Part shown: piece after piece, positions 1-11,327 of the stretch | Layout: every line of letters starts with the position of its first letter | Position numbering within the stretch: position 1 is the first letter of the stretch | Source: Wuchereria bancrofti | Lineage: Eukaryota > Nematoda > Chromadorea > Rhabditida > Onchocercidae | Direction of reading: 5' to 3' | DNA length: 64,000 nt | NCBI GenBank assembly: GCA_005281725.1 | Contig: SSBO01000012.1 | Span: 18,270,561-18,334,560 of the forward strand | Notes under the pieces: generated by a model | Database searches by the model: none | Seen by the model: the letters and a program-made list of their open reading frames with translations, nothing else | What the model was told of the DNA's origin: nothing | Made by a program: the position numbers and the translations under genes

Positions 1-2283
1 AAAGCTCAGAAATTATTGCTTCAACCATCGGCACTTCCGCAGCACAATTCAAAAGCTTCTGGACAATATACTGCAATATTATCCAGTCATTTTAATAGAT
101 CGGCAGTACGTGGTGTGCCGGTTGCCGCACAGGTCTCCAAAGCATATGGTAGGCTCCCGAATGATTACAGATCAGGTGGGATACACCAACCTGTTGGAAA
201 AATTGGTGACTGGAGAGGAAAAAGTAGCGACCCGTGTGCTGGATGTCCACCTGATTCTGCTAAAGATTCATTTGGTGCTGTCCGCAATCTTATCAAACAG
301 CAACTCAAACTGGTATTTTATTAAGTTATTTATGTCCTATCTACTACTATTTCAACTTTACTTTGCTAACAGATAATTTGAGCGATAGGCAGAATGCACA
401 ACGAAAAACTTATCATTAATTAGAAATGTAAGTGATAAGCCATAATTTCTCAATTATCTAATTAATTAATAACATTTATTGCTTTGATTCTTCAATCTGC
501 AATAAATTTTCTGATTTGTAAGGATGAAATGAGTGGTTGGAAAGCAGCAGTTTTTATTTGCTTGTCTCTGATTTAGTTTATATTATTATCAGTATTAGAT
601 TAGAAACTATTCAAATTCATATTTTAAGATTACCGCGATTTAAAACTTAATATTTCAAATTCTTTTGCAGAGGAAAGTGGCAAATCTAGTGTTAACGACC
701 CAATTACTACGGTCTTATGCAACATACTATGATTATAACTTAGATTTGAATGGCGAATTCAGTCCTAATGGACGTGGTGGCACTCCATTTGGTCCATTCC
801 CAATGCAGTGGCCTACGTCAATCGGATCACCAATGATTGAAATTCTGATTAGTGATTTCACCGTCAATTCTCTTCTGTACTGGATGCACAAGTAATATTT
901 GCGACGTTTTTATTTAAGAACATCGCACAATATGAAAAGGAAACCACTTTTTCACAGAAAAGAAAGCATCGCGATCTTCCGACACATTAGAACTGAAAGG
1001 ATTGAAGTCGATTTTTTATACTTCTAACTTTTTCCAATTTTCCTTTATTATAAAGGTAGTTTTAGAGCCAACTTTCTGTCATTCCGTATAGGACCAGAGA
1101 CACCTGATATTGGAGCACTGTTAACAACGACGTGTGATGTAAGCAACGACTATTCAGGAGTTAGTTTACCTGTTCATTTTTTAAGAATGAAAGATCACGG
1201 TATCATTTATTTGCATCGAAATTTAACTGCAAATTAAAATTTTAAGTGATCAGATAATTTGTTAGAAGCTGAAAATTCATTTGCTTGGATAATCAATAGA
1301 AAAAAAATTTTTTTTTTAAACTTATTTGTATCAACTTATTATCATTTGTAACAATTTGTATCAGCTCTAATAATATGAAAATATTCTAGGAAGAGTTTGA
1401 AAATGAAGCATTATTATTACGGTTGTTGCGTTTGAGTCAACTTCGCCGTCGTTATTATCTTTACCATCAGCAACGTAGTAAGCGTCAGGCAATTACGGGT
1501 AGCGATTCCAGTGGTAGTAATTTGGGAAGTCTGGGTGATCTGGCTGATCTTGGCATTTGTCTGGGTGATATCATACCAGCCATCAAGGAGAAATATCCGA
1601 ACACGACATTATCCCTTTCCATACATTCAGCACGAGCACCTTCAGTCACGATTAGTCGACGTGGTGGAGGTAATGTTATTGCATGCATATGAATCCTTTC
1701 ACTGTTTAATTTCCAGAAATGTTAAAATAAATTTCAGCTTACTTTCAGGCAGTATACAATTAGATTCGGTAACATTTATTGACATCTATCTGGATAAAAC
1801 AAATGTACGAGTTGGTACTATAACAGTGATAACAGTTGCCGATATAATGCTTCAAATAATGGGTCAGCGAATCATTGCAAATGCATCGTTACCGGTACTA
1901 AAATTGATAGATCGAGATCAAACATTGGGCCTACAGCAGGATGCACTTGACAATTTAGCCAGTTTAGCGAAAGACATGATTTTACGGGTATGTGTCATTT
2001 CATTCCATTGTAGAAAGTTTACAGTTGTACATTTACACCTAGATCGATTGACAGTTCGTTATTGACAGCTCATGCATTTATCTTTTTTTTCAACTGCTGG
2101 TTCTGAAATTCAGTGTCATTTCAGGCAGCCAATCAACAGTTCAATAGAGGTATTGAAGTATCATTGCCGACATCAGGTCTACCTATAAATGTAGTTAATC
2201 CACATATCCAATTACTTGATCACGCCGTTTATATCGGTAGTGATTTTACAGTAGCACCATCAGCAATACAAATGATTTCATAA
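1..2283 (+). CDS. BPI/LBP/CETP-family lipid-binding protein, 3' part (partial)
   Basis: Six exons can be read: <1-312, 671-891, 1060-1138, 1390-1669, 1749-1987 and 2125-2283 (stop TAA). All have GT-AG introns and phases that agree. The protein contains a Cys-x-x-Cys pair in exon 1 (DPCAGCPPD), then SDFTVNSLLYW, FRIGPETPDIGALL, YPNTTLSLSIHSARAPSV and near the end INVVNPHIQLLDHAVYIGSD. These are the order and motifs of the C-terminal barrel of the BPI/LBP/CETP/PLUNC family, which binds phospholipids or lipopolysaccharide in a hydrophobic groove. Nematodes carry several such secreted proteins of unknown ligand. The signal peptide and N-terminal barrel lie left of the window. Frame 1 was chosen for exon 1 because only it joins exon 2 in phase; an overlapping frame-2 reading is open but does not. 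A Lys/Arg-rich loop (exon 4, about residues 12-30 of that exon) is longer than in vertebrate relatives, as far as I can judge. Confidence 0.88.
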
Positions 2284-3229
2284 AATATAAAACGTCTTCA
2301 TAGATGATGTGGTCATGTTTTTACGAGTATGTGAAATCCGGTTTTTCTCTGCATAATTCGATCTTTCTAATCATATTTTGACTTATCATTTACTACAAAT
2401 TCTATTTGCTTTTCGGATTTTAATCTGGACAAATTGTTAACGGTTTTTAAACTGAGATGATGTATTATTGTCATAGATTTTGTGATTTAAGAATTTCCTT
2501 CAAACCTTCACTTGCACATGGACGCAGATCATATTGTTTAACATTAATGAGAGACACTTAACTTTTGTTACTTTAGCTTCTGGCTTAACCAATTTTACAG
2601 TGCCTTTATCTAGTAGTCGCTAAACTAGGATTAACCATCTTGCTCGCTGTCGCATTTTAAATATTACTGATTGAATTTCCATTTCAATCAGTAATATAGA
2701 AAAATTTTTTCAGAAATCAATCCTTTGCAAACTGCTTTAAGATGTTTAATAAGTTTAAATCAAAAATTTATGAAATCATTAAACAAATAAAGAACCCCGA
2801 AAATAGAACCAACGAGCAATTAACACTTTCATCTTTACTGTTTTTACAACACGGTGTATTAGCATATTAGACCGTTGGAGTAACCATTTGTTTGCCAGAT
2901 GTTGTTATGATACTATTAATGCTCACTATGACATTATATATAATTACCATGCATTTTTATTCTATTGCACTAAAATCTTGCATTATTCTAAAACTTATAA
3001 TAGCAATTCAAACAGAAATCCCTGGCAGAACATTTCCTCCGAGATCAGAAAGATAGCTGAATAGGTATCGCAGTCAGAATTGTTGCCACTTCTCTGTACC
3101 ATTGTCGTGGAGAATCATGGGATTATGAGCTGTGCTAGGTAATAGAGGCTCTCAATTCGGACAGATCTTAAATGAAAAGTCAGATAAAGTGTGTCCATGG
3201 ACAAAATGAGCTCGTTAGCTTCCAAATAG
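2284..3229. other. Intergenic AT-rich DNA
   Basis: This is the 3' flank of the BPI-like gene. I see no exon-like reading frame, RNA gene or clear repeat. Probable 3' UTR occupies the first part, but no convincing AATAAA lies just after the stop codon; an AATAAAG occurs much later, near 2787. Confidence 0.5.
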
Positions 3230-3760
3230 CCATCCTAAAAGAATGGTTCCATCCGAAATCTGGAGGCATGGTATTTAAATCGAGCTTATTGTGAACTACT
3301 AGAAACACAACGAATTTCCATCGAATCCCTGAGACGTAGTCATTAGGAAGAAAGGAGAAAAATTGATTGTTCAAACTATCGAGGTAACACTTTGCTCTCT
3401 ACAGCTGGTAAAATTCTTGCGAGAATGTTTCTAAATGGACTATGTCCACTATTGCAGATGAACTTTTATCTGAGAGCCAGTGTGGTTTTCAAACTAACAG
3501 AAGCACTCTAAACATAATATTCATTCTTAGAGCATTGCAAGGAAAATGTAGAAAATAGAACAAGGGACTCTACATGACCCTTGTTAACCTTACTAAATGT
3601 TCCTCAAAATTATTACGCTGTTACACGAGGAATGGCCTAGTCAAGTCAAATATGGCAATTCACTCTCGAAGCCTTTCTCAACAACCAACGACATGAAATA
3701 AGATTGCGTTCTCGCAGCAAATTGCTGATTCTTTAACTGTACGGAGAGGAACTGAAAGTG
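3230..3760 (+). mobile_element. Decayed LINE reverse-transcriptase fragment
   Basis: Reading across frames gives pieces of a non-LTR retrotransposon reverse transcriptase in the right order: FPSNP-x-DVVI-KKGEK, then DCSNYRGNTLLSTAGKILAR (from about 3367), then LLSESQCGFQTNR and LRALQGKCRK-x-NKGLYMTLVNLTK (about 3465-3600), then KIITLLHEEW (about 3607) and FSTTNDMK. The NYRG-I-LLS, ESQCGF and LY-x-x-F/L-V-DLTK blocks are characteristic of CR1/RTE-type LINEs. At least three frameshifts and several stops interrupt it, and the YADD catalytic block is not recognisable. It is a fossil, not an active element. Its 5' and 3' ends are not defined. Confidence 0.75.
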
Positions 3761-4929
3761 TTCAAACTAACGGTTAAGAATGAAGTATTTATCTACGAGA
3801 AGAGAGCGTCTCATTTGAGCTGAAAAGAGTGCAGTAAACCTAAGCCGACGAACCATCCATACACTGCTTCATTTGTAGAATCCTCTGTAATCGTCGATAT
3901 GTACATGCATGATTAGATCTTTTGTGTTAGACTGACCCCGCACTTGTTGCTGATATCCCGAAGTCTTCGTTGAACTTTCCTACTTGCAGGACAAAAAGTT
4001 GCTTTCCTTGCAAGACAATGGATTTGCAGGTTGTACTTGATGAGCAATTCTCTTCTTCGATAGCAGTTCCTGGATCTGTAACTGTTCTAAAGATTATTTT
4101 GTTTGGGGTTCTCAGGGTGCTATTTTTGATAGGTTGTCAGAGTGCTGCAGCGTAGAAAGCCATGGAATGATCTGCAAGTATAGTTTGAAGAATATTGGCT
4201 TGGAAGTTGTCTTCTACTGTAAAAATTTTTACGGTAGATGACAACTTCAGATTATCGATCTTGAGCATTTCCTTTCGTATGTCGCCCCTTTAGGTTTGAC
4301 CTGAAAGTAGTTGAGTTTTCATCGTACAAGACGGTAGTCTTTGACATTCTGTACTACAACATTGTCTCTAATGCACAAGCTGTAGTCGATGAGGTACCAG
4401 CATTTCGATTGAGATTGCATTCAGATCGTTTTTAAGCTGTCCTTCTACTGAAAGATGGTGTTTGTGATTGTGAAAGTTCTGACGGAAAGGTTGTCGGAAA
4501 AACTGAAATATAATAATATGTGGAAGGTTGTATTAAATTCAAAGAGTGTCTTAATTTAGTATTCCTTGGACAGATATGAAACTGTTTTATACCCAACACC
4601 CACCTCCCAGTTGTAGCTAAGCTTATCTGCATTGTCTTTAATGTCAGAGTTGTTCACAAAGAGTTTGTGTTCTTTTGTTTTAACTCAAATCTGCATGCAA
4701 TATCGAAATACTGTAGAGGTTTTCTAACCTAACATTCAGTCTTATGTTAAACTTAACTAAGTAAAGAGTAAAGATCATTCGGTAGACAGGTCTTTACTCA
4801 TTTAATCATACGCTTGTATGCACACTATACAAGAATTTAAACTATAATTCGTTTGCTCTCTCGCGCTCATTTCATCCCACTCATTTAAATCCTTTACTTG
4901 ACTTTCTCATCAAGTTATTTCTTTCTCTT
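3761..4929. other. Gene-free stretch, possibly more LINE debris
   Basis: No coding frame is supported. The left part may continue the decayed LINE because it follows in the same direction, but I could not read further family motifs. A near-perfect inverted repeat (4203-4248) lies inside and is listed separately. Confidence 0.4.
4203..4248. repeat. Inverted repeat, 23-bp arms, no spacer
   Basis: Left arm GAAGTTGTCTTCTACTGTAA... (4203-4225) is the reverse complement of 4226-4248 with two mismatches. The centre is AAAAATTTTT. As DNA it could form a cruciform and as RNA a hairpin. It could be a palindromic MITE relic or a snap-back hairpin; nothing in the flanks decides this. Confidence 0.8.
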
Positions 4930-5480
4930 CACCCGTGGATGAACTTTACGAAATTATCAGTATGTCGTCGGCGTAAATCAGTATTTGTGTGTCATGGTTA
5001 ATGGCGAATGCAATAGACCCACCTTCAGCACTCAGCACATTGATCTATACGAACTTCAAATACACCAAGGAAGCATCCCTAACAAAGACCTACAATTTCT
5101 CGACATAGACTACGGTCCCTGTAGTTCCCTACAAACCATTAACAGTACTTCAGAGTTCATTTCTTCTCTGGCTTTGAAGTCACCAAGATGACTTTATCGT
5201 AATGTCCACAGAAAGCCTTTAGATGAGACGGCAGATATCAGTGCAGAATTTTTCTGCCGAACCAGCCTGAAAAGTTGGATCGTGTATGCCGATAAGGATA
5301 GCGTGTTTGTTTTACAGTAGAAGGCGTAGGGAAATGATTCGACCACTCACACCGTCTCGGTAAACGTTAGCTTAACAAGTTTGGGAAATATTGAGTTCTC
5401 GATTATGAAGCCGACTTTTGAGTGGGAAGTTCGACATCCGGTCTACGCAACCGACATCATTTCCTTTGAGATTGCTTTGT
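4930..5480 (-). mobile_element. Decayed LINE fragment (endonuclease and RT YADD pieces)
   Basis: On the minus strand about 4945-5005 reads FAINHDTQILIYADDILIIS, the YADD catalytic block of a reverse transcriptase. Higher coordinates (about 5200-5320) give ILIGIHDPTFQAGSAEKF and DICRLI, which resembles the YAPT-x-x-A-x-x-x-x-K-x-x-F segment of an apurinic-like LINE endonuclease. The two parts are closer together than in a full element, so the middle has been lost, and stops and frameshifts are frequent. It runs opposite to the LINE fossil at 3.2-3.8 kb and is probably a separate insertion. Confidence 0.6.
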
Positions 5481-5969
5481 TGACATAACCAGTTCCACTA
5501 CGGACAGCAATGTCGATATTGAGTAATTAGAGCAGAACGACACCCGATCGCATATTACAACACATCTCTTACGTCAAACTGAACATATCTTACGAAGCAA
5601 GCATACATCCTTGTTTTATCTGACCTGTCCATAAAGTCCCAATTAACTGTACCCATCCCATATTTATTACTTCACAGGTTTCAGAAATCCGAACACACTA
5701 TTGCACATTGATGGGGATACCGAACCATAAATCCCGGGTTTCAGCTCCAACTCATTTTGACATTGCGATGCTACTCAAAATCCCGAGTGTGTTTGTGTGG
5801 AAATGACAGAGAGAAAAGGAATTTATTTAAAATCATCGAAAACCGTGAAATTGCTTCCAAAAAGCTTCAAAATGTGTATTATAAAAATCACCGAAAACTC
5901 TGTATTATGAATGAAAACTATTTTAAATTACCATAGAAACTGTTCCGAAACCATAAAAAAATTTATTTG

Positions 5970-6308
5970 GAAAATGGTAGTGTGGTGACAAGTAAAATCA
6001 CCACTTTCTTTTATTGCGACTGCCGTACTTCCCAAAATAAAAATGAATTTCATTCGAAAAATGGGATGCGATGATAGATAAAATTACCACCTGACTATAT
6101 TGCGACTGCCGCATTTGACTTCCCAAAATAAAAAGCTTATTCGAAAATGATGGTGCGATGATAAATAAAATCATTTGACTTTATTGCGACTATTGCACTC
6201 AACTTCCCAAAATAAAAACAGTTCATTCGACAAATGGTGGTGCGATGATAAATAAAATTATCACTTGACTGACTTTATTACGACTGTCGGATTTAACTTC
6301 TCAAATAG
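5970..6308. repeat. Tandem repeat, ~85-95 bp unit, about four copies
   Basis: Each unit contains GGTGCGATGATAAATAAAAT, then a TTTATTGCGACTG core, then a CTTCCCAAAATAAAAA tail and CATTCGA. Copies start near 5970, 6057, 6143 and 6227 and are roughly 80 per cent alike, with small indels. The block has no open frame. It looks like a minisatellite or the internal array of a small DNA element. Confidence 0.75.
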
Positions 6309-8830
6309 CATTTGTCATATTGTTTGTAAAAACGAACTTTGAGACTTCAAGGCCGTTTTCATTTGCGGGTGACTTTTTATAGTAAAATAAAAAAAGTAAC
6401 ACTTATATTTGATACTGCAGAGCAATGATTAGTTCATCCTACTGGAGTTTCAGCTGAAACCTGACTTGAAACAATCTCCAGTGGCACTGCTCCGAAAATA
6501 CCGAAACTCCAGGTAGAAAGAACCTAGAGTGGAAATCAGTGGAATACTTGTCCCACGCTAAACACGACGACAAATGCAATTTTCTCACGCAGTCCAATTA
6601 ACAATTAAATCTACCATTTACTAATTACTATCCCCAGTTTCACGCCATTATAAATATATTTTCTAGAAAATTCCAAGAATTTAATCCATTTCATTACCCA
6701 GCACTTACACATTAGACCAGGGTAGAATTACACTAATTCTGATTCATTAGTCTCTTGTCTTAAGCACTTCAACATAGTTACGTCTAAAACACCACAAACT
6801 TTCAAGTTCGAAAGCAAAATAACAACGAAAATCCTTGTATTTTTTGAGACTTTTTCCAAACTAAAAGGATATGATGGAAGTGACACGACTGTCAATCAAG
6901 CAAGTACAACCTGGCCGATTCTAATAACAGGACGAGTACAGGCATTCAACCGTCCTAGACACAACGACTCACCCTAAACAACATTTTAAAATCTATGTCA
7001 AATATACTTAAGTGGGAACCCATCCAAAAAATCTTACAGCCTACCTAATTTGAATTGACGCACGCCACACGCCAATTAGATAGCAGCTGTCATGAAAGAC
7101 CAGTGCTTCCATGACTCCAGAAGTCTTAGGGTTGACTTACACTAGCCTACAAACAATGTCTACAAATTAACTAATGCATATAGGAAAACTAATTACTGAA
7201 TGAATTACTGAACTACCTAAATGTCTGCACAATTTATTACATTTTGACCGGTTGTCTTACTTTTCGTCAACAAACACGACATCCCATCATATCCGACTGT
7301 TTTTGAAACAGAAAGCACAAAAACTAATTTAAGATGAAAGTATTACTTACAGAGTTCCAGCTGGAGTCGTTTGTCTGAAAAAGAACGACACTAAAATGTT
7401 GATCATCAGAAGTCACAGAAAAAGAATACGTCAAGCCAGCATTTTGTTCACTGCGATGCTAACTGAATGACAGAAACTCACCGAACTAAAATCTATCAAC
7501 AGCGAACACTCGTTTTTGGAGAAACCAAAGAATAAAGAGAAGGAAGGCAACAGGAGCTTTTAACGTTACTTTGAAAGAGTTTAAAACGATCTCGGCTGCC
7601 ACTCCCACTCCTTGAGATAACAACTGTTTTTCTAGATCTACCACCTAGATGATATGTACATCCTCGAACGTCATCAAAACAAAGCACTTATCCATCGACT
7701 ACCTAAAAATAAATCTTTGAAAATATTTCTACTGAAATTTGTAAACTTTCAACTATCTAACAAATGCATCACAAAAGACACTGTAACGTCCTAAAGTGTT
7801 TTATAAAGTACTAAACTACAATTGAAACTTGAACAGTAAAAAGTTACCTGCTAGAACTTACGAAAATCAAGTCCTAAAATAACGAATATAGTTAAACACG
7901 AATATAGTTAAAACTTTAACATTAACAGGAAGACCAGCGAAACCCCCAAAAGTATTTCTACAAGCTCCTTAAATTAGCATAATTTTTATATGTGGACCCT
8001 TGTAGATCGCATATATACCACAGCACTTCAAACATTTCCTAACTCTCCCAACTAGTTATTTAACGCAATACTTCCACTACTACAATAATCCTCATTTATA
8101 ATACAAGATGATCCAGGACCTACTAATGTAAAAATATAAGACCGAAAACAATCCACCATCCACTTAAATTTTTCCAGCAGTTGCACGGAAGTCTTTATAA
8201 CAGTTGACTAGCCGCAAATATACTTGACAACTTCCAAACAGCAGTAGTAATTACGATGCCCAAACATTTGGAAACTGCTCAACTCCAAAATTATCGACAC
8301 AAAATCAAAATTACAAGATCTTCACCATTCATTAACATCTTTCTTCCGTTTTTGTCAAATCAGCCAAGAAGGGTACTGCAATACATATGTCATCCTCTGT
8401 TCACTAAAACATACTTCCGTAAAACACTACTTTGGCTACCACTTATTTTCTCGGCAAATATTCTCTTTCTTCTGTCTACACCGGGATTTTAATTTCAAAT
8501 CATAAAAATTTAAAATTACAATTCCGGACTTGTTACAAAAAGCTTTTTGTCTAAACTAGTATTTTTGTCCGAAGGACAAAAATAAAACAAGTACAATTCC
8601 AAAGGCTGCCCATAACGTAAATGTAACTGTAGCACACTTATCACATAATCACTTAATGCAAACTGTTTACAAATCATTATACATGAGTTGAATACGATTT
8701 CTTCAGTAGAACTCCAGATTTCAAGCACATTCCCATTCCTGCCGTCAGAACCAAGCGGAGGACAGACATAACCGTCAGAAATCCTGTCAATCCTAAGTTC
8801 AAAATCCAACTACTTCAAATCAGGATCCGG
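6309..8830. other. Gene-free stretch, no recognised content
   Basis: Only short open frames with no family resemblance and no consistent splice structure. No RNA gene or clear terminal repeats seen. Transposon decay is likely but not shown. Confidence 0.4.
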
Positions 8831-9137
8831 ATACTTAATACCCCTCATCCTATTCCTAAGCAATTTATAACCTCAATCAGGACGATGCAGTGTTCGAATA
8901 ACTCGCGTCAACAAAATCATTCCTATAGATAAACTCAGCTGACTGTTCACATATTCACCTACAAAATTTGCCAAGTATAATAAGCAAGCTCATCTATAAT
9001 TTCGTCAAAACAAACAAAAGATACATCATTATTCGGGTCATACAATGCGAACTACTTCCCGGGTACTTAATATCCCTCACCCTATTCCTAAACAATTTAT
9101 AACCTCAATCAGGACCATGCAATGTTCGAATAATACG
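8831..9137. repeat. Diverged direct repeat, ~75 bp, two copies
   Basis: 8831-8905 and 9063-9137 share the pattern TACTTAATA-CCCTCA-CCTATTCCTAA-CAATTTATAACCTCAATCAGGAC-ATGCA-TGTTCGAATAA. They are about 88 per cent identical and in the same orientation, 232 bp apart. Similar fragments (GTCATAC-AT--GAACTACTT) follow at about 9034 and 9139. This suggests a degraded tandem unit of about 100-230 bp. Confidence 0.65.
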
Positions 9138-9141
9138 AGTC

Positions 9142-11315
9142 ATACGATATGAACTACTTTTCCGACTCCAAACAATTACCGCCTGTCCACGCGGCATAAA
9201 CGGTATTACTCTACAACTTGACCCACATTAATGTTGGACAGGGCTCCCAACAATTCATAAATTTAGAAATACATTTGTTTCATAATTCAAGCAATTGCAG
9301 TCAGGGAAGGGCATGCAGTGTTCTCAAGCACCCGCCTGATTATTTTCTTTAAGCCTTTAACATTGAAATTACAAGGGAACGTCTGCTTAAGATCTTATAG
9401 ATAACAAAGTTTGAGACCTTTATCGATTTTGTTTCACTACTTCTTAATAAAGTTAGCACTTCGCATTCGGCTCAACGTATTCCATCCCAAAAATATATTC
9501 CGCCAATCTTCATTATTACATATGTACCCTCCAAGAGTATGCATTTTTTTGTCCTTTGTGACTATCATCATTTCGCGCTTCACATGCCATCCCTTCCCCG
9601 TTCACTATTTTTAAGAACAATATATTACTACTTAAAAGCATAACCATTATTATATTGTACTACCGCACGTGATGGAAGGGGTTTAAGAAACAACAGCCAA
9701 TCCGTCAATTATTTCTATCACTCACAATGTCTAACAACACTACTTTCTATATACAAACTATGTGCATTATAAATGTTCTAATGAACCGTATGCAAATTAC
9801 AAATGCAGCATTTTTCATTCACCAAGCTTTGAAATCAGTGTCAATTTTCTCCGGAAGTTTTCCAAAACAGAATAGCCCGGCTGTTCTATTCGGTCGGGAC
9901 CCAAACTTCGTAATAGATCTCTCGGGTGTTCCTGTGTCTCACTGCTACGTAATAACTCAGGGATCGTCTTCAGCCCTATGTGAGGATTACTCAATCTCTT
10001 CCATCCTGAAAGTCTCCAATTCATTGGTGAGCACTGTCAGTTGGGATATGCGTAATATCCAGCTTTCCTACGTGACTTTCATTACATCCGAACGAATCAA
10101 GCCCAGAAGTTCACTAGTCTCCAATGTCACGAATTACAGGATGAAAACATGGTTTCACCACTATTACGAATTTCAAAATTGTGAACCTTAGAGCCCTCAA
10201 CACCGATCCCAGCGTTTCTGCAATTCCTGTGAACTATGTGCGCGCTGACTGACGTCCTACCACTCACTCCTTACCGTATCTGAAAAACAAAATCACTTCC
10301 CAAAACAAAAATGACAGACATATTAGGTATCATTTGATCTACCTGTGGCCATCATCGCACCCGGTGTAGGTGCTTCTACACAAGAAACGACGTACCACCC
10401 ATTTCACCATCTCAGTTCAAGTCTTAGAACACTCACCTTGGTAGACTCACAGCTGCAACCTCCACCGAACCGATCCTCGACCTATTCTTCCTCTTTCTAA
10501 CATACCTGACACCCACACACCTGTCTCACGTCACGACCAAGCACACTTTCCCCAGCTCTCAATGTCTCGACCATCCCACACAACCCAAGCGCAACCAACA
10601 TCCATGAGCGACAATAGCGCTGAAGTGTGGAGAGCATGTTTATATACCAGCTAGGAGGAGACTCTTCTGGAAGACCTACCCACTGCGTATCGGATTTGTC
10701 TTTCAAAATGTGTTTTGTACAGGAGAATAAAGGTGAGAAAGTAGGGAGACAGACACTATACAAATAGCATATAAATGGAGAAAATGCGTTGACGTAAAAA
10801 TGAGAGAAAACGGGAGAGGACGACATGAGAAATTGAGAGAGTTCTGGTGAAACTGAGCATCAGCTGATCGATTAATGTTGCACTCAACCGATCGATGGCC
10901 CCACTTGATCGATAATAGGCAGATGTTTATCGCTAATTTGGAATGGCTTGGTGAGTTGGTGCCAGGCGGTAGACGTTTTTTCGAAATGTACTAATGTTGC
11001 GGAGAGACGGAGGCGCAGTCTCATCGGTGTGTTACGTCGGGCAGTGACGTTAGTCGTGTGGTGTGTATCATTGGATATAATTGAATGGAAAGCTTTTTGC
11101 ACTTCTCGTCTCACACTGAGCTTATAAAGATATGCCACATCAATTCAAGAAATTCATCTCATCTAATGAAAACGGTTTCCGCTGAGCTTTAAATAATTAG
11201 GAACACTGAGGTTTGTTTTGTGAATTAGCGATGCCAGGTTGTGCTTCATATTTCAGTAGCAAAGTTTCAGTAACACTGATTGTTCGCACCACTGACTGCT
11301 AGGAAAGCCGTTACT
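9142..11315. other. Gene-free stretch, no recognised content
   Basis: Contains the longest open frame of the intergenic region (9727-10191, +), but its product has no recognisable motif and an overlapping frame is open on the other strand, so I do not call it a gene. The right end may be the LTR belonging to the primer-binding-site-like motif at 11316. Confidence 0.35.
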
Positions 11316-11327
11316 TGGTGTCCGAGG
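11316..11327 (+). other. Primer-binding-site-like motif of an LTR element
   Basis: TGGTGTCCGAGG is complementary to a tRNA 3' end (CCTCGGACACCA) and so fits a retroviral-type primer-binding site. The identical 12-mer occurs on the minus strand at 23764-23775, just upstream of a gag-like start in a decayed Pao/BEL element. No gag or pol can be read downstream here, so this would be a very degraded element. Confidence 0.4.

Noticed and set aside
110..376. Second open frame through the first BPI-like exon
   Set aside because: It reads through the donor at 313 and does not join exon 2 in phase, whereas frame 1 does and carries the Cys-x-x-Cys pair.
8516..8809. 97-codon minus-strand open frame
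   Set aside because: No family resemblance, no splice partners, and it lies in repeat-like DNA next to the 8.8-9.1 kb direct repeat.
9727..10191. 154-codon open frame on the plus strand, the longest between the BPI-like gene and the retroelement
   Set aside because: No recognisable domain, composition like the surrounding DNA, another frame open on the opposite strand, and no neighbouring exon in phase.
10497..10826. Possible minus-strand first exon: TATATAAAC, ATG, a hydrophobic stretch (MLVALGLCGM) and a CAG-GTATGT donor
   Set aside because: No second exon could be found downstream (below 10490) in a compatible phase, and nematode genes rarely rely on a TATA box.
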